Part shown: positions 36,601-44,271 of the stretch, in pieces
How positions within the stretch are numbered: position 1 is the stretch's first letter
Layout: the number at the start of each line of letters is the position of its first letter
From: Bacillus wiedmannii
GTDB taxonomy: Bacteria > Bacillota > Bacilli > Bacillales > Bacillaceae_G
DNA length: 58,396 bases
Direction: 5' to 3'
NCBI RefSeq assembly: GCF_001583695.1
Contig: NZ_LOBC01000027.1
Span: 1 to 58,396, forward strand
Notes under the pieces: model-generated
The model's input: the letters and a program-made list of their open reading frames with translations, nothing else
What the model was told of the DNA's origin: nothing
Databases searched by the model: none
Made by a program: the position numbers and the translations under genes

Positions 36601-37137
36601 AACATCCTTAGCATCTGTCTCATACTCTAACCAAGCTCCGCGGTTTGGAATTACAGTAGCAGTAAAACCACGTTTTCCGTTTTTATCCACTTTGCCACTA
36701 TAGTATACGCTTGGAGAGCGAACTAACTGGGAAACGATAACACGTTCTGCACCGTTAATTACGAATGTTCCAGTCTCTGTCATGAGTGGGAAATCTCCCA
36801 TGAACACATCTTGTTCTTTTACTTCACCAGTTTCCTTGTTGATTAGACGCACTTTTACACGAAGTGGTGCTGCATACGTCACATCACGCTCTTTGCATTC
36901 GTCTACAGAGTATTTAGGTTCACCTAAGCTGTAGTCGATAAATTCAAGCGATAGATTTCCCGTAAAGTCTTCGATCGGAGAAATGTCTTGGAACATTTCT
37001 CGCAAACCCTCATCAAGAAACCACTGATAAGAAGAGGTTTGAATTTCGATAAGATTTGGTAACTCTAATACTTCACTAATACGGGCATAACTTCTTCGTT
37101 GGCGGTGGCGTCCGTATTGAACTAGTTGACCTGTCAA
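33604..37137 (-). CDS. rpoB: RNA polymerase beta subunit
   Basis: 1177-residue catalytic subunit. The rifampicin region ([20 protein letters not shown], then [10 protein letters not shown], about 465-490) is the sensitive-type sequence, with Gln, Asp, His and Ser intact at the usual resistance positions. [12 protein letters not shown] of the active site is present. The C-terminal tail is acidic ([12 protein letters not shown]). I place the start at a TTG (37137), 6 bases after GAGGGGTG; the GTG at 37146 lies inside that site. Two promoters lie upstream, one close and one about 260 bases away. Confidence 0.98.
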   Translation of the reverse strand: MTGQLVQYGRHRQRRSYARISEVLELPNLIEIQTSSYQWFLDEGLREMFQDISPIEDFTGNLSLEFIDYSLGEPKYSVDECKERDVTYAAPLRVKVRLINKETGEVKEQDVFMGDFPLMTETGTFVINGAERVIVSQLVRSPSVYYSGKVDKNGKRGFTATVIPNRGAWLEYETDAKDVVYVRIDRTRKLPVTVLLRALGFGSDQEITELLGDNEYLSNTLEKDNTDSTEKALLEIYERLRPGEPPTVENAKSLLVSRFFDPKRYDLANVGRYKINKKLHIKNRLFNQRLAETLVDPETGEILAAEGTILDRRTLDRILPYLEKNIGFKTAKPMGGVVEGDVELQSIKIYAPESEGERVINVIGNANITRDVKHITPGDILASISYFFNLLYKVGDTDDIDHLGNRRLRSVGELLQNQFRIGLSRMERVVRERMSIQDTNAITPQALINIRPVIASIKEFFGSSQLSQFMDQTNPLAELTHKRRLSALGPGGLTRERAGFEVRDVHYSHYGRMCPIETPEGPNIGLINSLSSFAKVNEFGFIETPYRRVDPESGLVTGQVDYLTADEEDNYVVAQANMKLSEEGEFLSEDIVARFRGENIVTNKERIDYMDVSPKQVVSAATACIPFLENDDSNRALMGANMQRQAVPLMNPESPIVGTGMEYVSAKDSGAAVICKHPGVVERVEAREVWVRRYVEVDGQTVKGDLDRYKMQKFIRSNQGTCYNQRPIVSVGNEVVKGEILADGPSMELGELALGRNVLVGFMTWDGYNYEDAIIMSERLVKDDVYTSIHIEEYESEARDTKLGPEEITRDIPNVGEDALRNLDERGIIRVGAEVKDGDLLVGKVTPKGVTELTAEERLLHAIFGEKAREVRDTSLRVPHGGGGIILDVKVFNREDGDELPPGVNQLVRAYIVQKRKISEGDKMAGRHGNKGVISRILPEEDMPYLPDGTPIDIMLNPLGVPSRMNIGQVLELHLGMAARYLGIHIATPVFDGAREEDVWGTIEEAGMANDAKTILYDGRTGEPFDNRVSVGVMYMIKLAHMVDDKLHARSTGPYSLVTQQPLGGKAQFGGQRFGEMEVWALEAYGAAYTLQEILTVKSDDVVGRVKTYEAIVKGENVPEPGVPESFKVLIKELQSLGMDVKMMSSDDKEIEMRDTEDDDDHQSADKLNVEVETTKE

Positions 37138-37162
37138 CTGCTTCACCCCTCAAATCATGAGT

Positions 37163-37191
37163 ATTATAAATGCACAAAAAAATTTGTGCAA
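37163..37191 (-). promoter_or_regulatory. Possible proximal rpoB promoter
   Basis: Minus-strand -35 TTGCAC (37186-37191), 17-bp spacer, -10 TATAAT (37163-37168). The spacer contains most of an 8-bp palindrome TGCACAAA/TTTGTGCA. The transcript would start only about 15-20 bases before the coding region. Confidence 0.6.
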
Positions 37192-37207
37192 AATCACAAA
37201 TAAATAC

Positions 37208-37229
37208 AACTACTGCTATTAGCGTAGTT
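37208..37229. other. Hairpin in the rpoB leader
   Basis: AACTAC, GCT, ATT, AGC, GTAGTT gives about 9 paired bases with one bulge. On the plus strand a T-run follows, so it looks like a terminator facing away from any gene; on the minus strand it lies in the rpoB leader, with weaker T content. Confidence 0.4.
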
Positions 37230-37403
37230 TTTTTCTCTTAAAGATAAATACGTTGAGTCTTTCTACCTGCTCAAAAAAGAAAAATGGCTTCTATAAGAAA
37301 ACCATCATTCTGTTTCATAATCTGCTGATTTTACTATCTTTTCCAAGAGAAACAAAAATATACATCTTTCTCAACGCAGAAAATCATATATTGGCATTGT
37401 ATA

Positions 37404-37432
37404 ATGTTAACATAGCCAAAAATAACCGTCAA
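37404..37432 (-). promoter_or_regulatory. Distal rpoB promoter
   Basis: Minus-strand -35 TTGACG (37427-37432), 17-bp spacer, -10 TAACAT (37404-37409). The -35 overlaps the stop codon of the methyltransferase gene. A leader of about 260 bases follows, A/T-rich with no clear reading frame. Confidence 0.82.
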
Positions 37433-38028
37433 CGTTTTTTTGATTTTATGATATAATATCCTTTTTTCTTTTCTACAACTTCGACTTCAGAAAATACTTC
37501 CTCTAGTTTCTTCAGCGCAGATGGTGCACCTTGCTTCTTTTGAATAACAATCCACAACTCTCCACCTGGAACTAAATACTCTACAGCCTTTTCTAAAATC
37601 TCATGCACGATATCTTTACCTGCACGAATTGGAGGATTAGATAGAATAGCAGCATACATACCATCTACATTTTCATAGACGCTACTTTGAAAAATGTGTA
37701 CATTTCCAATTCTATTGTTAGCGGCATTTTCTTTCGCAAGCTCAAGCGCCCTTTCATTCACATCCACCATGTGAACTTTACGGTCTTGAAACTCTTTCGC
37801 CAACGATAAACCAATTGGTCCATATCCACAACCTACGTCTAATATATCACCTTTAATATCTGGCACTTGAAACGCTTCAATTAAAAGACGAGAACCAAAG
37901 TCCACTTCGTTTTTCGAGAACACCCCACGGTCAGATAAGAAAGTTAATCGAGATCCACGAAGTGTAAATTCCCATCGCTTACGATCACTTTTACTAGAAG
38001 GGTCGTTAGAAAAATAATGGTCTGCCAT
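37429..38028 (-). CDS. Class I SAM-dependent methyltransferase, RsmC-like (YbxB)
   Basis: 199-residue methyltransferase of the MTS/RsmC group, which methylates guanine N2 in rRNA. SAM-binding motif I is LDVGCGYGPIGLSLA (about 62-76), the acidic motif II is HMVDVNERALELA, and motif IV is SNPPIRAG, the NPP[FI] form typical of N2-guanine rRNA methyltransferases. The start at 38028 (MADHYFSND) has GAGGTGG upstream; the open frame before it overlaps the rplL terminator. Its usual place in bacilli is between rplL and rpoB. The exact substrate is inferred from family only. Confidence 0.88.
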   Translation of the reverse strand: MADHYFSNDPSSKSDRKRWEFTLRGSRLTFLSDRGVFSKNEVDFGSRLLIEAFQVPDIKGDILDVGCGYGPIGLSLAKEFQDRKVHMVDVNERALELAKENAANNRIGNVHIFQSSVYENVDGMYAAILSNPPIRAGKDIVHEILEKAVEYLVPGGELWIVIQKKQGAPSALKKLEEVFSEVEVVEKKKGYYIIKSKKR

Positions 38029-38052
38029 ATGGCCACCTCTTTTCTTTACAGT

Positions 38053-38088
38053 TAAAAAAAAAGCTCGCATGAGAGCGAGCTTTTTTTA
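38053..38088 (-). terminator. Terminator after rplL
   Basis: Perfect stem AAGCTCGC/GCGAGCTT with a 6-base loop, extended by A-run and T-run on both sides. It may act in both directions. Confidence 0.92.
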
Positions 38089-38104
38089 AAGCATCAAAAG
38101 TTAA

Positions 38105-38464
38105 TTACTTAACTTCTACAGCAGCGCCAACTTCTTCAAGTTTAGCTTTCATTTCTTCAGCTTCCTCTTTAGAAACGCCTTCTTTGATTGCTTTTGGAGT
38201 GTTGTCAACTAATTCTTTAGCTTCTTTTAAGCCAAGACCAGTGATTTCACGTACAGCTTTGATAACTTTGATTTTTTGAGCGCCAGCACTTGCAAGTACT
38301 ACGTCAAATTCAGTTTTCTCAGCAGCAGCTTCACCAGCGCCACCAGCTACAGCTACAGGAGCAGCAGCAGTTACGCCGAATTCTTCCTCGATAGCTTTTA
38401 CTAAGTCGTTAAGTTCTAATACAGTCATAGATTTAACTGCTTCAATGATTTGTTCTTTAGTCAT
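38105..38464 (-). CDS. rplL: Ribosomal protein L7/L12
   Basis: 119-residue stalk protein present as several dimers on L10. The N-terminal helices dimerise (about 1-30), an Ala/Gly-rich hinge ([18 protein letters not shown], about 33-50) follows, and the C-terminal domain ([20 protein letters not shown]) recruits translation GTPases. It lies 67 bases after rplJ and ends at a terminator. Confidence 0.98.
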   Translation of the reverse strand: MTKEQIIEAVKSMTVLELNDLVKAIEEEFGVTAAAPVAVAGGAGEAAAEKTEFDVVLASAGAQKIKVIKAVREITGLGLKEAKELVDNTPKAIKEGVSKEEAEEMKAKLEEVGAAVEVK

Positions 38465-38531
38465 TGTAAATATCCTCCCTTAAATAGGTTTGTATTGTTT
38501 TATAGATAACAAGTAATTATCTTTTAAAAAA

Positions 38532-39032
38532 TTAAGCGCCTTGCTCTTCCTTTTGTTCTGCAACTGCTTTAGTAGCAAGTGCAAGGTTACGGATTGGAGC
38601 TTGAAGAACGCTAAGAAGCATAGAAAGTAAGCCTTCACGTGATGGAAGAGTAGCGATAGCTTTAACCTCATCAAGTGTTACAAGTTTACCTTCGATTACA
38701 CCAGCTTTAATTTCTAAAGCTTCATGTTTTGTAGCGAAGTCATTTAATACTTTCGCAGGAGCAACTACATCCTCGTTACTGAACGCGATTGCGTTTGGTC
38801 CTGTTAAGAATTCGTTTAACTCAGCCATTTCAGCAGACTCTGCAGCACGACGAGTTAAAGAGTTTTTGTAAACTTTGAACTCAACGCCAGCTTCACGTAA
38901 GTTTTTACGTAATTCTGTTACTTCAGAAACTGTTAAACCACGGTAGTCAACAACGATTGTAGATTTACTTTCGCGAAGTTTGTCCGCGATTTCAGTTACA
39001 ACTTGTTGTTTAGTTTCGATTACTTTGCTCAT
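38532..39032 (-). CDS. rplJ: Ribosomal protein L10
   Basis: 166-residue stalk base protein that binds 23S rRNA and, through its C-terminal helix, L7/L12 dimers. Family stretch [20 protein letters not shown] is near residues 23-42. The ATG at 39032 (MSKVIETK) follows AGGAGGTG. The open frame upstream is the L10 leader and is not coding. L10, probably with L12, is expected to bind the leader and repress the operon. Confidence 0.98.
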   Translation of the reverse strand: MSKVIETKQQVVTEIADKLRESKSTIVVDYRGLTVSEVTELRKNLREAGVEFKVYKNSLTRRAAESAEMAELNEFLTGPNAIAFSNEDVVAPAKVLNDFATKHEALEIKAGVIEGKLVTLDEVKAIATLPSREGLLSMLLSVLQAPIRNLALATKAVAEQKEEQGA

Positions 39033-39081
39033 GTTATTACACCTCCTGTAGATTATATAGAAGATGTACCGAAAGTGCACT

Positions 39082-39218
39082 AAAAACCTCCATGCCCAAC
39101 TTGTAGACATGGAGGCATATAGTCACAGAAAAAATTTCCGTTTCGTATATTAACACCTAGGTAGGAAATTAAGTCTATTGACACCTACTGTCTACGGTAC
39201 ACTAATTAAATTCACAAC
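39082..39218 (-). promoter_or_regulatory. L10 leader with attenuator
   Basis: The mRNA leader before rplJ has the conserved segments of the Bacillota L10 leader (ACCGTAGACAGTAGGTG and TTTCCTACCTAGGTG) and ends with a terminator-like hairpin CCTCCATG/CATGGAGG followed by TTTTTA (39082-39115). Binding of L10-L12 to this element is the known autoregulatory mechanism in this family. Confidence 0.82.
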
Positions 39219-39225
39219 ATAAATG

Positions 39226-39254
39226 ATTATATAAAAACTTCTTTATGAAGTCAA
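39226..39254 (-). promoter_or_regulatory. Promoter of rplJ-rplL
   Basis: Minus-strand -35 TTGACT (39249-39254), 17-bp spacer, perfect -10 TATAAT (39226-39231), 10 bases past the rplA stop codon. Confidence 0.88.
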
Positions 39255-39264
39255 CTTCCAAATT

Positions 39265-39957
39265 TTACGCTAATGTAGAAACGTCTACACGTACGCCAGG
39301 TCCCATTGTAGAAGCAACTGTTACGTTCTTCATGTAAGTACCTTTTGCAGCAGCTGGCTTAACTTTTTGTAAAGTGTCAGCAATTGTTCCGAAGTTTTCT
39401 ACTAATTTAGCATCTTCGAAAGATACTTTACCGATTGGAACGTGGATGTTACCAGCTTTATCAACGCGGTATTCAACTTTACCAGCTTTGATTTCGTTAA
39501 CAGCTTTAGTTACATCGAAAGTAACTGTTCCAGTTTTAGGGTTTGGCATTAAACCTTTAGGTCCTAATACGCGACCAAGTTTACCAACTTCACCCATCAT
39601 GTCAGGAGTTGCTACTACTACATCGAAATCGAACCAACCTTGTTGGATTTTACCGATGTAATCAGCATCGCCTACGAAGTCAGCTCCAGCAGCTTCAGCT
39701 TCTTTAGCCTTTTCACCTTTAGCGAATACTAATACACGTTGTACTTTACCAGTACCGTGTGGAAGAACAACTGCACCACGGATTTGTTGGTCAGCTTTCT
39801 TAGGGTCAACACCTAAACGGAATGCAACTTCTACAGTCGCATCAAATTTAGCTGTGTTTGTTTTCTTTACTAATTCTACTGCTTCTGTTGCAGAGTAAGC
39901 AGTTGCACGATCAACAAGCTTTGCAGCTTCTACGTACTTTTTACCTCTTTTAGCCAT
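39265..39957 (-). CDS. rplA: Ribosomal protein L1
   Basis: 230-residue protein of the L1 stalk that moves E-site tRNA. Motif [18 protein letters not shown] (about 123-140) is intact. The ATG at 39957 follows GAGGAGG; the open frame upstream is not translated. It is the second gene of the rplK-rplA unit. Confidence 0.98.
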   Translation of the reverse strand: MAKRGKKYVEAAKLVDRATAYSATEAVELVKKTNTAKFDATVEVAFRLGVDPKKADQQIRGAVVLPHGTGKVQRVLVFAKGEKAKEAEAAGADFVGDADYIGKIQQGWFDFDVVVATPDMMGEVGKLGRVLGPKGLMPNPKTGTVTFDVTKAVNEIKAGKVEYRVDKAGNIHVPIGKVSFEDAKLVENFGTIADTLQKVKPAAAKGTYMKNVTVASTMGPGVRVDVSTLA

Positions 39958-40133
39958 TTTTATTTCCTCCTCGAATGTGGTTTTAGCGGAATAACCTCCC
40001 ACGTTTACGCTTATTTTCAGGTATAACCTGAGGATGCGCGCCATCCATTTATTTAAAAACGATAATCATTTACGATAATAAAGGTTGCGAATTGGAATTC
40101 CAGACCCGCAACCTTTTTTAAAAACAAATCGAA

Positions 40134-40559
40134 TTAGTCTTCGATAACGATGCCCATACTGCGTGCAGTACCTTCAACCATACGCATTGCAGCTTCTACA
40201 CTAGCAGCGTTTAGGTCAGGCATTTTAGTTTCAGCGATTTCGCGTACTTTATCACGCTTAACAGTTGCCACTTTATTACGGTTTGGTTCACCAGAACCAG
40301 ACTCAATACCAGCTACTTTCTTAAGAAGAACAGCAGCAGGAGGAGTTTTAGTAATGAAAGTGAATGAACGGTCCTCAAATACCGTAATTTCAACAGGGAT
40401 GATAAGACCAGCTTGATCAGCTGTACGAGCGTTAAACTCTTTACAGAAGCCCATGATGTTAACACCTGCTTGTCCTAATGCTGGACCAACTGGTGGAGCT
40501 GGGTTAGCTTTACCTGCAGGAATTTGAAGCTTTACCATTTTAATTACCTTTTTAGCCAC
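40134..40559 (-). CDS. rplK: Ribosomal protein L11
   Basis: 141-residue GTPase-centre protein, the target region for thiostrepton and RelA signalling. It has an N-terminal domain with the proline-rich [20 protein letters not shown] (15-34) and a C-terminal rRNA-binding domain. It starts at a GTG (40559), 8 bases after AGGAGG; the family begins MAKKVIK. The upstream leader of about 55 bases has no recognised L1-type repressor site. Confidence 0.97.
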
Positions 40560-40622
40560 GAGACACACCTCCTTAAGTCCGTGATGTGGTCAATTGGACA
40601 GTGATTTGCCCTCCCACGTCAT

Positions 40623-40651
40623 ATTTTATCTGTAAGGATAAAATCTTTCAA
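40623..40651 (-). promoter_or_regulatory. Promoter of rplK-rplA
   Basis: Minus-strand -35 TTGAAA (40646-40651), 17-bp spacer, -10 TAAAAT (40623-40628). The spacer and -10 lie in an 8-bp inverted repeat ATTTTATC/GATAAAAT, and the -35 begins inside the T-run of the nusG terminator. Confidence 0.75.
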
Positions 40652-40676
40652 AAAACGTCTCCGATAACGAAGACGT
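40648..40676 (-). terminator. Terminator after nusG
   Basis: Nine-base-pair stem ACGTCTTCG/CGGAGACGT (one G-U pair) with a 4-base loop and six T on the minus strand. Confidence 0.88.
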
Positions 40677-40726
40677 ACTGACTTAAAAGATATTATCACT
40701 TTTTACAATTCATTTCAAGTTTCATT

Positions 40727-41260
40727 TTATAATTTTTCAATTTGATGGAAGTCAAGCTCAACTGGAGTCTCGCGACCAAACATGTCCACAAGCACGCTAA
40801 CCTTTTTCTTCTCCACATCAATTTCTTCAATAGCACCTGTATAATCTGCGAATGGCCCCTCATTTACACGCACTGTCTCATGAAGTTCAAAGTCGAAATC
40901 AACCACTTCGTTGTCCATTCCCATATGCTTCATAATGGTAACCACTTCTTCTTCTAATAAAGGTGATGGTTTAGATCCAGAACCAGAAGAACCAACGAAC
41001 CCAGTTACACCTGGCGTGTTACGTACAACATACCAAGAGTCATCAGTCATGATTAACTCTACTAATACATAACCTGGGAACACTTTTCTTTTCATTAATT
41101 TTTCTTTACCGTTTTTCATTTCTACTTCTACTTCTTCCGGGACAACAACACGGAAAATTTTATCTTGCATACCCATTGATTCTACACGTTTCTCTAGGTT
41201 TGCTTTTACTTTATTTTCATATCCAGAATAAGTATGGACAACATACCAACTTTTTTCCAT
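40727..41260 (-). CDS. nusG: Transcription elongation factor NusG
   Basis: 177-residue factor with an NGN domain (about 1-115; WYVVHTYSGYENKVKANL at the start) that contacts RNA polymerase and a KOW domain (about 125-177; GPFADYTGAIEEIDVEKKKV). It affects pausing, termination and rRNA antitermination. It follows secE, but the 131-base gap holds its own promoter-like sequence and a terminator hairpin, so its expression may be attenuated. Confidence 0.98.
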   Translation of the reverse strand: MEKSWYVVHTYSGYENKVKANLEKRVESMGMQDKIFRVVVPEEVEVEMKNGKEKLMKRKVFPGYVLVELIMTDDSWYVVRNTPGVTGFVGSSGSGSKPSPLLEEEVVTIMKHMGMDNEVVDFDFELHETVRVNEGPFADYTGAIEEIDVEKKKVSVLVDMFGRETPVELDFHQIEKL

Positions 41261-41311
41261 TCATTTAGGACGAGCGTCCTTCCCTCCCTGACGTACATTT
41301 TTTTGCGCAAA

Positions 41312-41337
41312 TGAAAAAACCCGTTCACCGGGCTTTT
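41312..41337 (-). terminator. Terminator between secE and nusG
   Basis: On the minus strand AAAAGCCCG pairs with CGGGTTTTTT around GTGAA, followed by more T. It lies 50-75 bases before nusG and downstream of a promoter-like sequence, so it could be an attenuator for nusG as well as the end of the rpmG-secE transcript. Confidence 0.8.
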
Positions 41338-41357
41338 ACACAGTTCTTATAAATAAC

Positions 41358-41388
41358 ATTATATCATGGATAAGTGCTTCTTATTCAA
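41358..41388 (-). promoter_or_regulatory. Possible nusG promoter
   Basis: Minus-strand extended -10 TGATATAAT (hexamer 41358-41363) with -35 TTGAAT (41383-41388) at 19 bp. It begins 4 bases past the secE stop region. Confidence 0.6.
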
Positions 41389-41391
41389 GAA

Positions 41392-41571
41392 TTAACCAAG
41401 AATTAACCGAATTAAAGAAGAAATGCCCATATCAACCACTGCGAAGAAAATCGCAAAGAAGACAACTGTAGCGATAACAGTCGCTGTTGAACGGAGTAAT
41501 TCATCTTTTTTAGGCCAACTTACTTTTTTCATTTCGCGACCTACATCGCCGAAAAAGTTCGTTAAACGCAT
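41392..41571 (-). CDS. secE: Preprotein translocase subunit SecE
   Basis: 59-residue single-span membrane protein that clamps SecY. The amphipathic surface helix (VGREMKKVSWPKKDELLRST, 10-29, with the family WP motif) is followed by one transmembrane helix (about 31-56). The ATG at 41571 follows GGAGGT. It lies between rpmG and nusG, its usual place. Confidence 0.97.
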   Translation of the reverse strand: MRLTNFFGDVGREMKKVSWPKKDELLRSTATVIATVVFFAIFFAVVDMGISSLIRLILG

Positions 41572-41603
41572 CTACGGGACCTCCAGTTTATTATTTCAAT
41601 TAT

Positions 41604-41750
41604 TTATTTTGTTTCCTTGTGAACTGTATGCTGATTGCATGTTTTACAAAACTTCTTTATTTCAAGTCGCTCTACTGAGCTCGTATCTTTCATCGTAGAG
41701 TAGTTTCGATTTTTACACTCTTCACATGAGAGTACAACTTTTTTTCTCAT
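41604..41750 (-). CDS. rpmG: Ribosomal protein L33, zinc-binding form
   Basis: 48-residue 50S protein with zinc ligands in two CxxC pairs (C9, C12 and C36, C39: CEEC and CKTC), so the Cys-plus form. The ATG at 41750 starts [12 protein letters not shown]. The site AAGGTTGGTG lies upstream. B. cereus-type genomes usually carry more than one L33 gene; this one is the secE-linked copy. Confidence 0.95.
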   Translation of the reverse strand: MRKKVVLSCEECKNRNYSTMKDTSSVERLEIKKFCKTCNQHTVHKETK

Positions 41751-41785
41751 TAGTTACACCAACCTTGTAACATTATGTCCCTAAA

Positions 41786-41815
41786 AATGTATCATACAAC
41801 AAAAGACAATGTCAA
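41786..41815 (-). promoter_or_regulatory. Promoter of rpmG-secE
   Basis: Minus-strand -35 TTGACA (41810-41815), 18-bp spacer, -10 TACATT (41786-41791), placed after the sigH terminator. Confidence 0.7.
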
Positions 41816-41839
41816 TGACATGCCTTTTGCACTCTCTAC

Positions 41840-41870
41840 AAAAAGAAAACAGGTGATTTTTTACACCTGT
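41840..41870 (-). terminator. Terminator after sigH
   Basis: Stem ACAGGTG/CACCTGT with an A/T loop followed by TTTTCTTTTT on the minus strand. Confidence 0.88.
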
Positions 41871-41878
41871 AGCATTTG

Positions 41879-42538
41879 TTATGAATTTAAAGTGGTACTC
41901 TCTCTCATTTCCATATATCGTTCCAATTTCCGCTTCACCCTCTGTAAAGCGTTATCAATAGATTTCACATGTCTATTTAACTGTTCCGAAATCTCTTGAT
42001 AAGAACGACCATCTAGATATAAAGAAAGCACTTTTCTTTCTAAATCGCTTAATAATTCAGATATTTTAGATTCTATGTCTGTATATTCTTCCTGACTTAT
42101 AATCATTTCTTCAGGATCCGTTACCTTCGCTTCCGAAATAACATCTAATAATGTCCGATCAGATTCCTCATCATAAATCGGCTTATCTAAAGACACATAT
42201 GAATTTAACGGAATATGTTTTTGCCTTGTTGCTGTTTTAATAGCGGTAATAATTTGCCGAGTGATACACAGTTCAGCAAATGCTTTGAATGAAGACAGCT
42301 TGTCCTCTTTATAATCACGAATCGCTTTAAACAATCCAATCATACCTTCTTGAACAATATCTTCTCGATCGGCACCCACTAAGAAATAAGATCTTGATTT
42401 CGCGCGAACAAAGTTCTTATATTTGTGAATCAAATATTCTAGAGCGTCAGTATTACCTTTTCGAACTAACTCAACGATTGCCTCATCCTCTAAATCACGA
42501 AATGTAACGTCGCCTACACTTACGAAGCCTGCTTCCAC
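41879..42538 (-). CDS. sigH: RNA polymerase sigma factor SigH
   Basis: 219-residue sigma-70-family factor that directs early sporulation and stationary-phase genes. Region 2 (about 30-110) contains the core-binding DREDIVQEGMIGLFKAIRDY and the -10 recognition helix with FKAFAELCITRQIITAIKTA; region 4 (about 160-212) has the helix-turn-helix RSYQEISEQLNRHVKSIDNA. It starts at a GTG (42538), 6 bases after GGAGGG. A consensus promoter and its own terminator make it a separate unit. Confidence 0.96.
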   Translation of the reverse strand: MEAGFVSVGDVTFRDLEDEAIVELVRKGNTDALEYLIHKYKNFVRAKSRSYFLVGADREDIVQEGMIGLFKAIRDYKEDKLSSFKAFAELCITRQIITAIKTATRQKHIPLNSYVSLDKPIYDEESDRTLLDVISEAKVTDPEEMIISQEEYTDIESKISELLSDLERKVLSLYLDGRSYQEISEQLNRHVKSIDNALQRVKRKLERYMEMRESTTLNS

Positions 42539-42571
42539 CTTGATCCCTCCGACCGCTATTTATTTAGCAAT

Positions 42572-42601
42572 ATTATACAGTAAAAAGATAAAGAGCGTCA
42601 A
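42572..42601 (-). promoter_or_regulatory. Promoter of sigH
   Basis: Minus-strand -35 TTGACG (42596-42601), 18-bp spacer, perfect -10 TATAAT (42572-42577). In B. subtilis sigH transcription is repressed by AbrB; no site can be named by eye. Confidence 0.82.
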
Positions 42602-42615
42602 TGCTTCAACGCTCT
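42592..42615 (-). terminator. Possible terminator at the end of rae1
   Basis: AGAGCGT pairs with ACGCTCT (42609-42615 with 42592-42598) around a 10-base loop that contains the rae1 stop codon; the downstream T content is moderate (TTTATCTTTTT). The -35 of sigH lies within the hairpin. Confidence 0.55.
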
Positions 42616-43118
42616 CCTCTTCTTAATTTTTCTAATTTTTCTGTAATATCTTTACTAAATATCTTTCGCATGGCGGGTTGCTTTTCTTTTGTGTCTTGTG
42701 TACGCCTTCTTACTTGTTGCTCCATCGCTTGTACTTCCAACTCCAATTCACGTGCAGATTTCCGAAGAGCACCTTGCGCAAATATAACCCATTGTTCCGT
42801 ATAATCAGAAGTCGCAACATATATTTGCGTATTTATATTTCTAAGCTCAATCGCAAGCTGCTCTATCTTTTCATCTGCAGTTTGATTCTTCCTCGTGAAT
42901 ATGACTTCCACACGCGATTGTTTCATCTTTTTTTCAATACCTTGGACTGTATAAGCATCAAAGACTATCATTACCTTTGTACCTGTGTATCCTTGGTAAT
43001 CCGCCATCTTATCAATCAGTGCATCTCTTGATGATTGCAAATCTACATCCCGTAGTTTCTTCAAGTCTCCCCAAGCTCCGATAATGTTGTAACCGTCAAC
43101 GATTAAAATATCGTTCAT
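42606..43118 (-). CDS. rae1: NYN-domain ribosome-associated endoribonuclease Rae1 (YacP)
   Basis: 170-residue PIN-like NYN nuclease. The N-terminal motif ILIVDGYNIIGAW (about 4-16) carries the first catalytic Asp (D8), with further acidic residues in MIVFDAY and TSDYTEQ. In B. subtilis Rae1 enters the ribosomal A site and cuts certain mRNAs during translation. The C-terminal part is a charged helix (about 120-170). It lies three bases after the rlmB stop and is likely co-transcribed with the genes before it. Confidence 0.9.
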   Translation of the reverse strand: MNDILIVDGYNIIGAWGDLKKLRDVDLQSSRDALIDKMADYQGYTGTKVMIVFDAYTVQGIEKKMKQSRVEVIFTRKNQTADEKIEQLAIELRNINTQIYVATSDYTEQWVIFAQGALRKSARELELEVQAMEQQVRRRTQDTKEKQPAMRKIFSKDITEKLEKLRRGER

Positions 43119-43121
43119 TTT

Positions 43122-43865
43122 TTATTTACCAATTTCGTGACGCTTACGATATACCTCATACATTAACAAACTTGCGGCTACTGAAGCATTTAAGGATGTA
43201 ACTTTACCGACCATCGGTAAAGTAATTAAGAAATCACATTTTTCACCAATAATACGACTCATACCTTTTCCTTCACTTCCAATTACTAATCCAATTGGCA
43301 TTTTACCATCTAAATTACGGTAATCCGTTTTCCCTTTTGCATCTGTACCAGCAATCCAAAGTCCACGTTCTTTTAATTCATCGATTGTACGAGATAAATT
43401 CGTTACACGTGCAACAGGAATATATTCAATTGCTCCAGTCGATGCTTTCGCAACTGATGCAGTAAGTCCCACAGCTCTTCTTTTCGGAATAATAATTCCA
43501 TGAGCTCCTGTTGCATCCGCAGTACGCATAATAGAACCTAGGTTATGCGGGTCTTCAATTTCATCTAAAATTAAGAAGAACGGATCTTCGTTACGCTTCT
43601 CTGCCACTTTAAATAGATCTTCCAGCTCAGCATATTGATATGCAGCCACTTGAGCAATTACACCTTGATGGTTCCCCTCAACTAATTGATCTAATTTCTT
43701 CTTTGGTGCATGTTGTAAAATAATCTTATTTTCTTTCGCTAGTGCTAGTACAATTTGTATCTGTCCTTTGGCAGCACCTTCCGCGATCCAAATTTTATTA
43801 ATATCTCTTCCTGAGCGTAACGCTTCAATTACAGGGTTACGTCCGATAATATATTCACTACTCAT
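43122..43865 (-). CDS. rlmB: 23S rRNA 2'-O-methyltransferase RlmB-type (SpoU/TrmH family)
   Basis: 247-residue SPOUT methyltransferase. An N-terminal substrate-binding domain (about 1-75) is followed by a knotted catalytic domain with family motifs [32 protein letters not shown] and [19 protein letters not shown]. The family methylates 23S rRNA (G2251 in E. coli numbering); a tRNA substrate is not excluded. Its start overlaps the mrnC stop by four bases (ATGA), and it is followed by rae1. Confidence 0.93.
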   Translation of the reverse strand: MSSEYIIGRNPVIEALRSGRDINKIWIAEGAAKGQIQIVLALAKENKIILQHAPKKKLDQLVEGNHQGVIAQVAAYQYAELEDLFKVAEKRNEDPFFLILDEIEDPHNLGSIMRTADATGAHGIIIPKRRAVGLTASVAKASTGAIEYIPVARVTNLSRTIDELKERGLWIAGTDAKGKTDYRNLDGKMPIGLVIGSEGKGMSRIIGEKCDFLITLPMVGKVTSLNASVAASLLMYEVYRKRHEIGK

Positions 43866-44269
43866 GATGATGTGCCCCCTTCCTTTTCTTCTAAAACAGC
43901 AATTGCCTTATATACAATTTCGTCTAATCTTTCACGATTATTTAATAAGTGATGATAGCCAATTAGCGCTTCAAAGGCTGTACTATATCGATATGTTTGT
44001 ACATCAGTATTTTTCGGGACAGTACCTGAATTTGCATTACGCCCTCTTCTTAGTACCGCCTCTTCTTCCTCTGTTAAAAATGCTGTCTCTAATAAATGAT
44101 AAACAACTTTCGCCTGTGCTTTTGCCGAAACAAAGCTTGTCCCTAAGCGATGCAATTGATTAGGACGAACTTTCCCTTTTTGAAGTAGGTGATAGCGGAT
44201 ATATTGTTCATATACCGCATCACCCATATATGCTAACGCTAAGCTGTTTAATTGCTTTGCATCAATCAT
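43862..44269 (-). CDS. mrnC: Mini-ribonuclease 3 MrnC
   Basis: 135-residue RNase III catalytic domain without a double-stranded RNA-binding domain; the family matures 23S rRNA ends in Bacillus. Catalytic motifs are [17 protein letters not shown] (about 12-28) and [11 protein letters not shown] (about 98-108) with the conserved acidic residues. The ATG at 44269 (MIDAKQLN) has GAGG 6 bases upstream; it starts two bases after the cysS stop. The genes cysS, mrnC, rlmB and rae1 are closely packed. Confidence 0.95.
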   Translation of the reverse strand: MIDAKQLNSLALAYMGDAVYEQYIRYHLLQKGKVRPNQLHRLGTSFVSAKAQAKVVYHLLETAFLTEEEEAVLRRGRNANSGTVPKNTDVQTYRYSTAFEALIGYHHLLNNRERLDEIVYKAIAVLEEKEGGTSS

Positions 44270-44271
44270 TC

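Noticed and set aside
37208-37236. Terminator-like hairpin with T-run on the plus strand
   Set aside because: No plus-strand gene ends here, so a terminator function has no client; kept only as a leader hairpin.
37253-37456. Plus-strand frame of 67 codons in the rpoB leader
   Set aside because: A/T-rich sequence with no ribosome binding site, covering the distal rpoB promoter.
40560-40622. Search for an L1 autoregulatory site in the rplK leader
   Set aside because: A short GTCC/GGAC pairing exists, but I could not match it to the known L1 binding structure.
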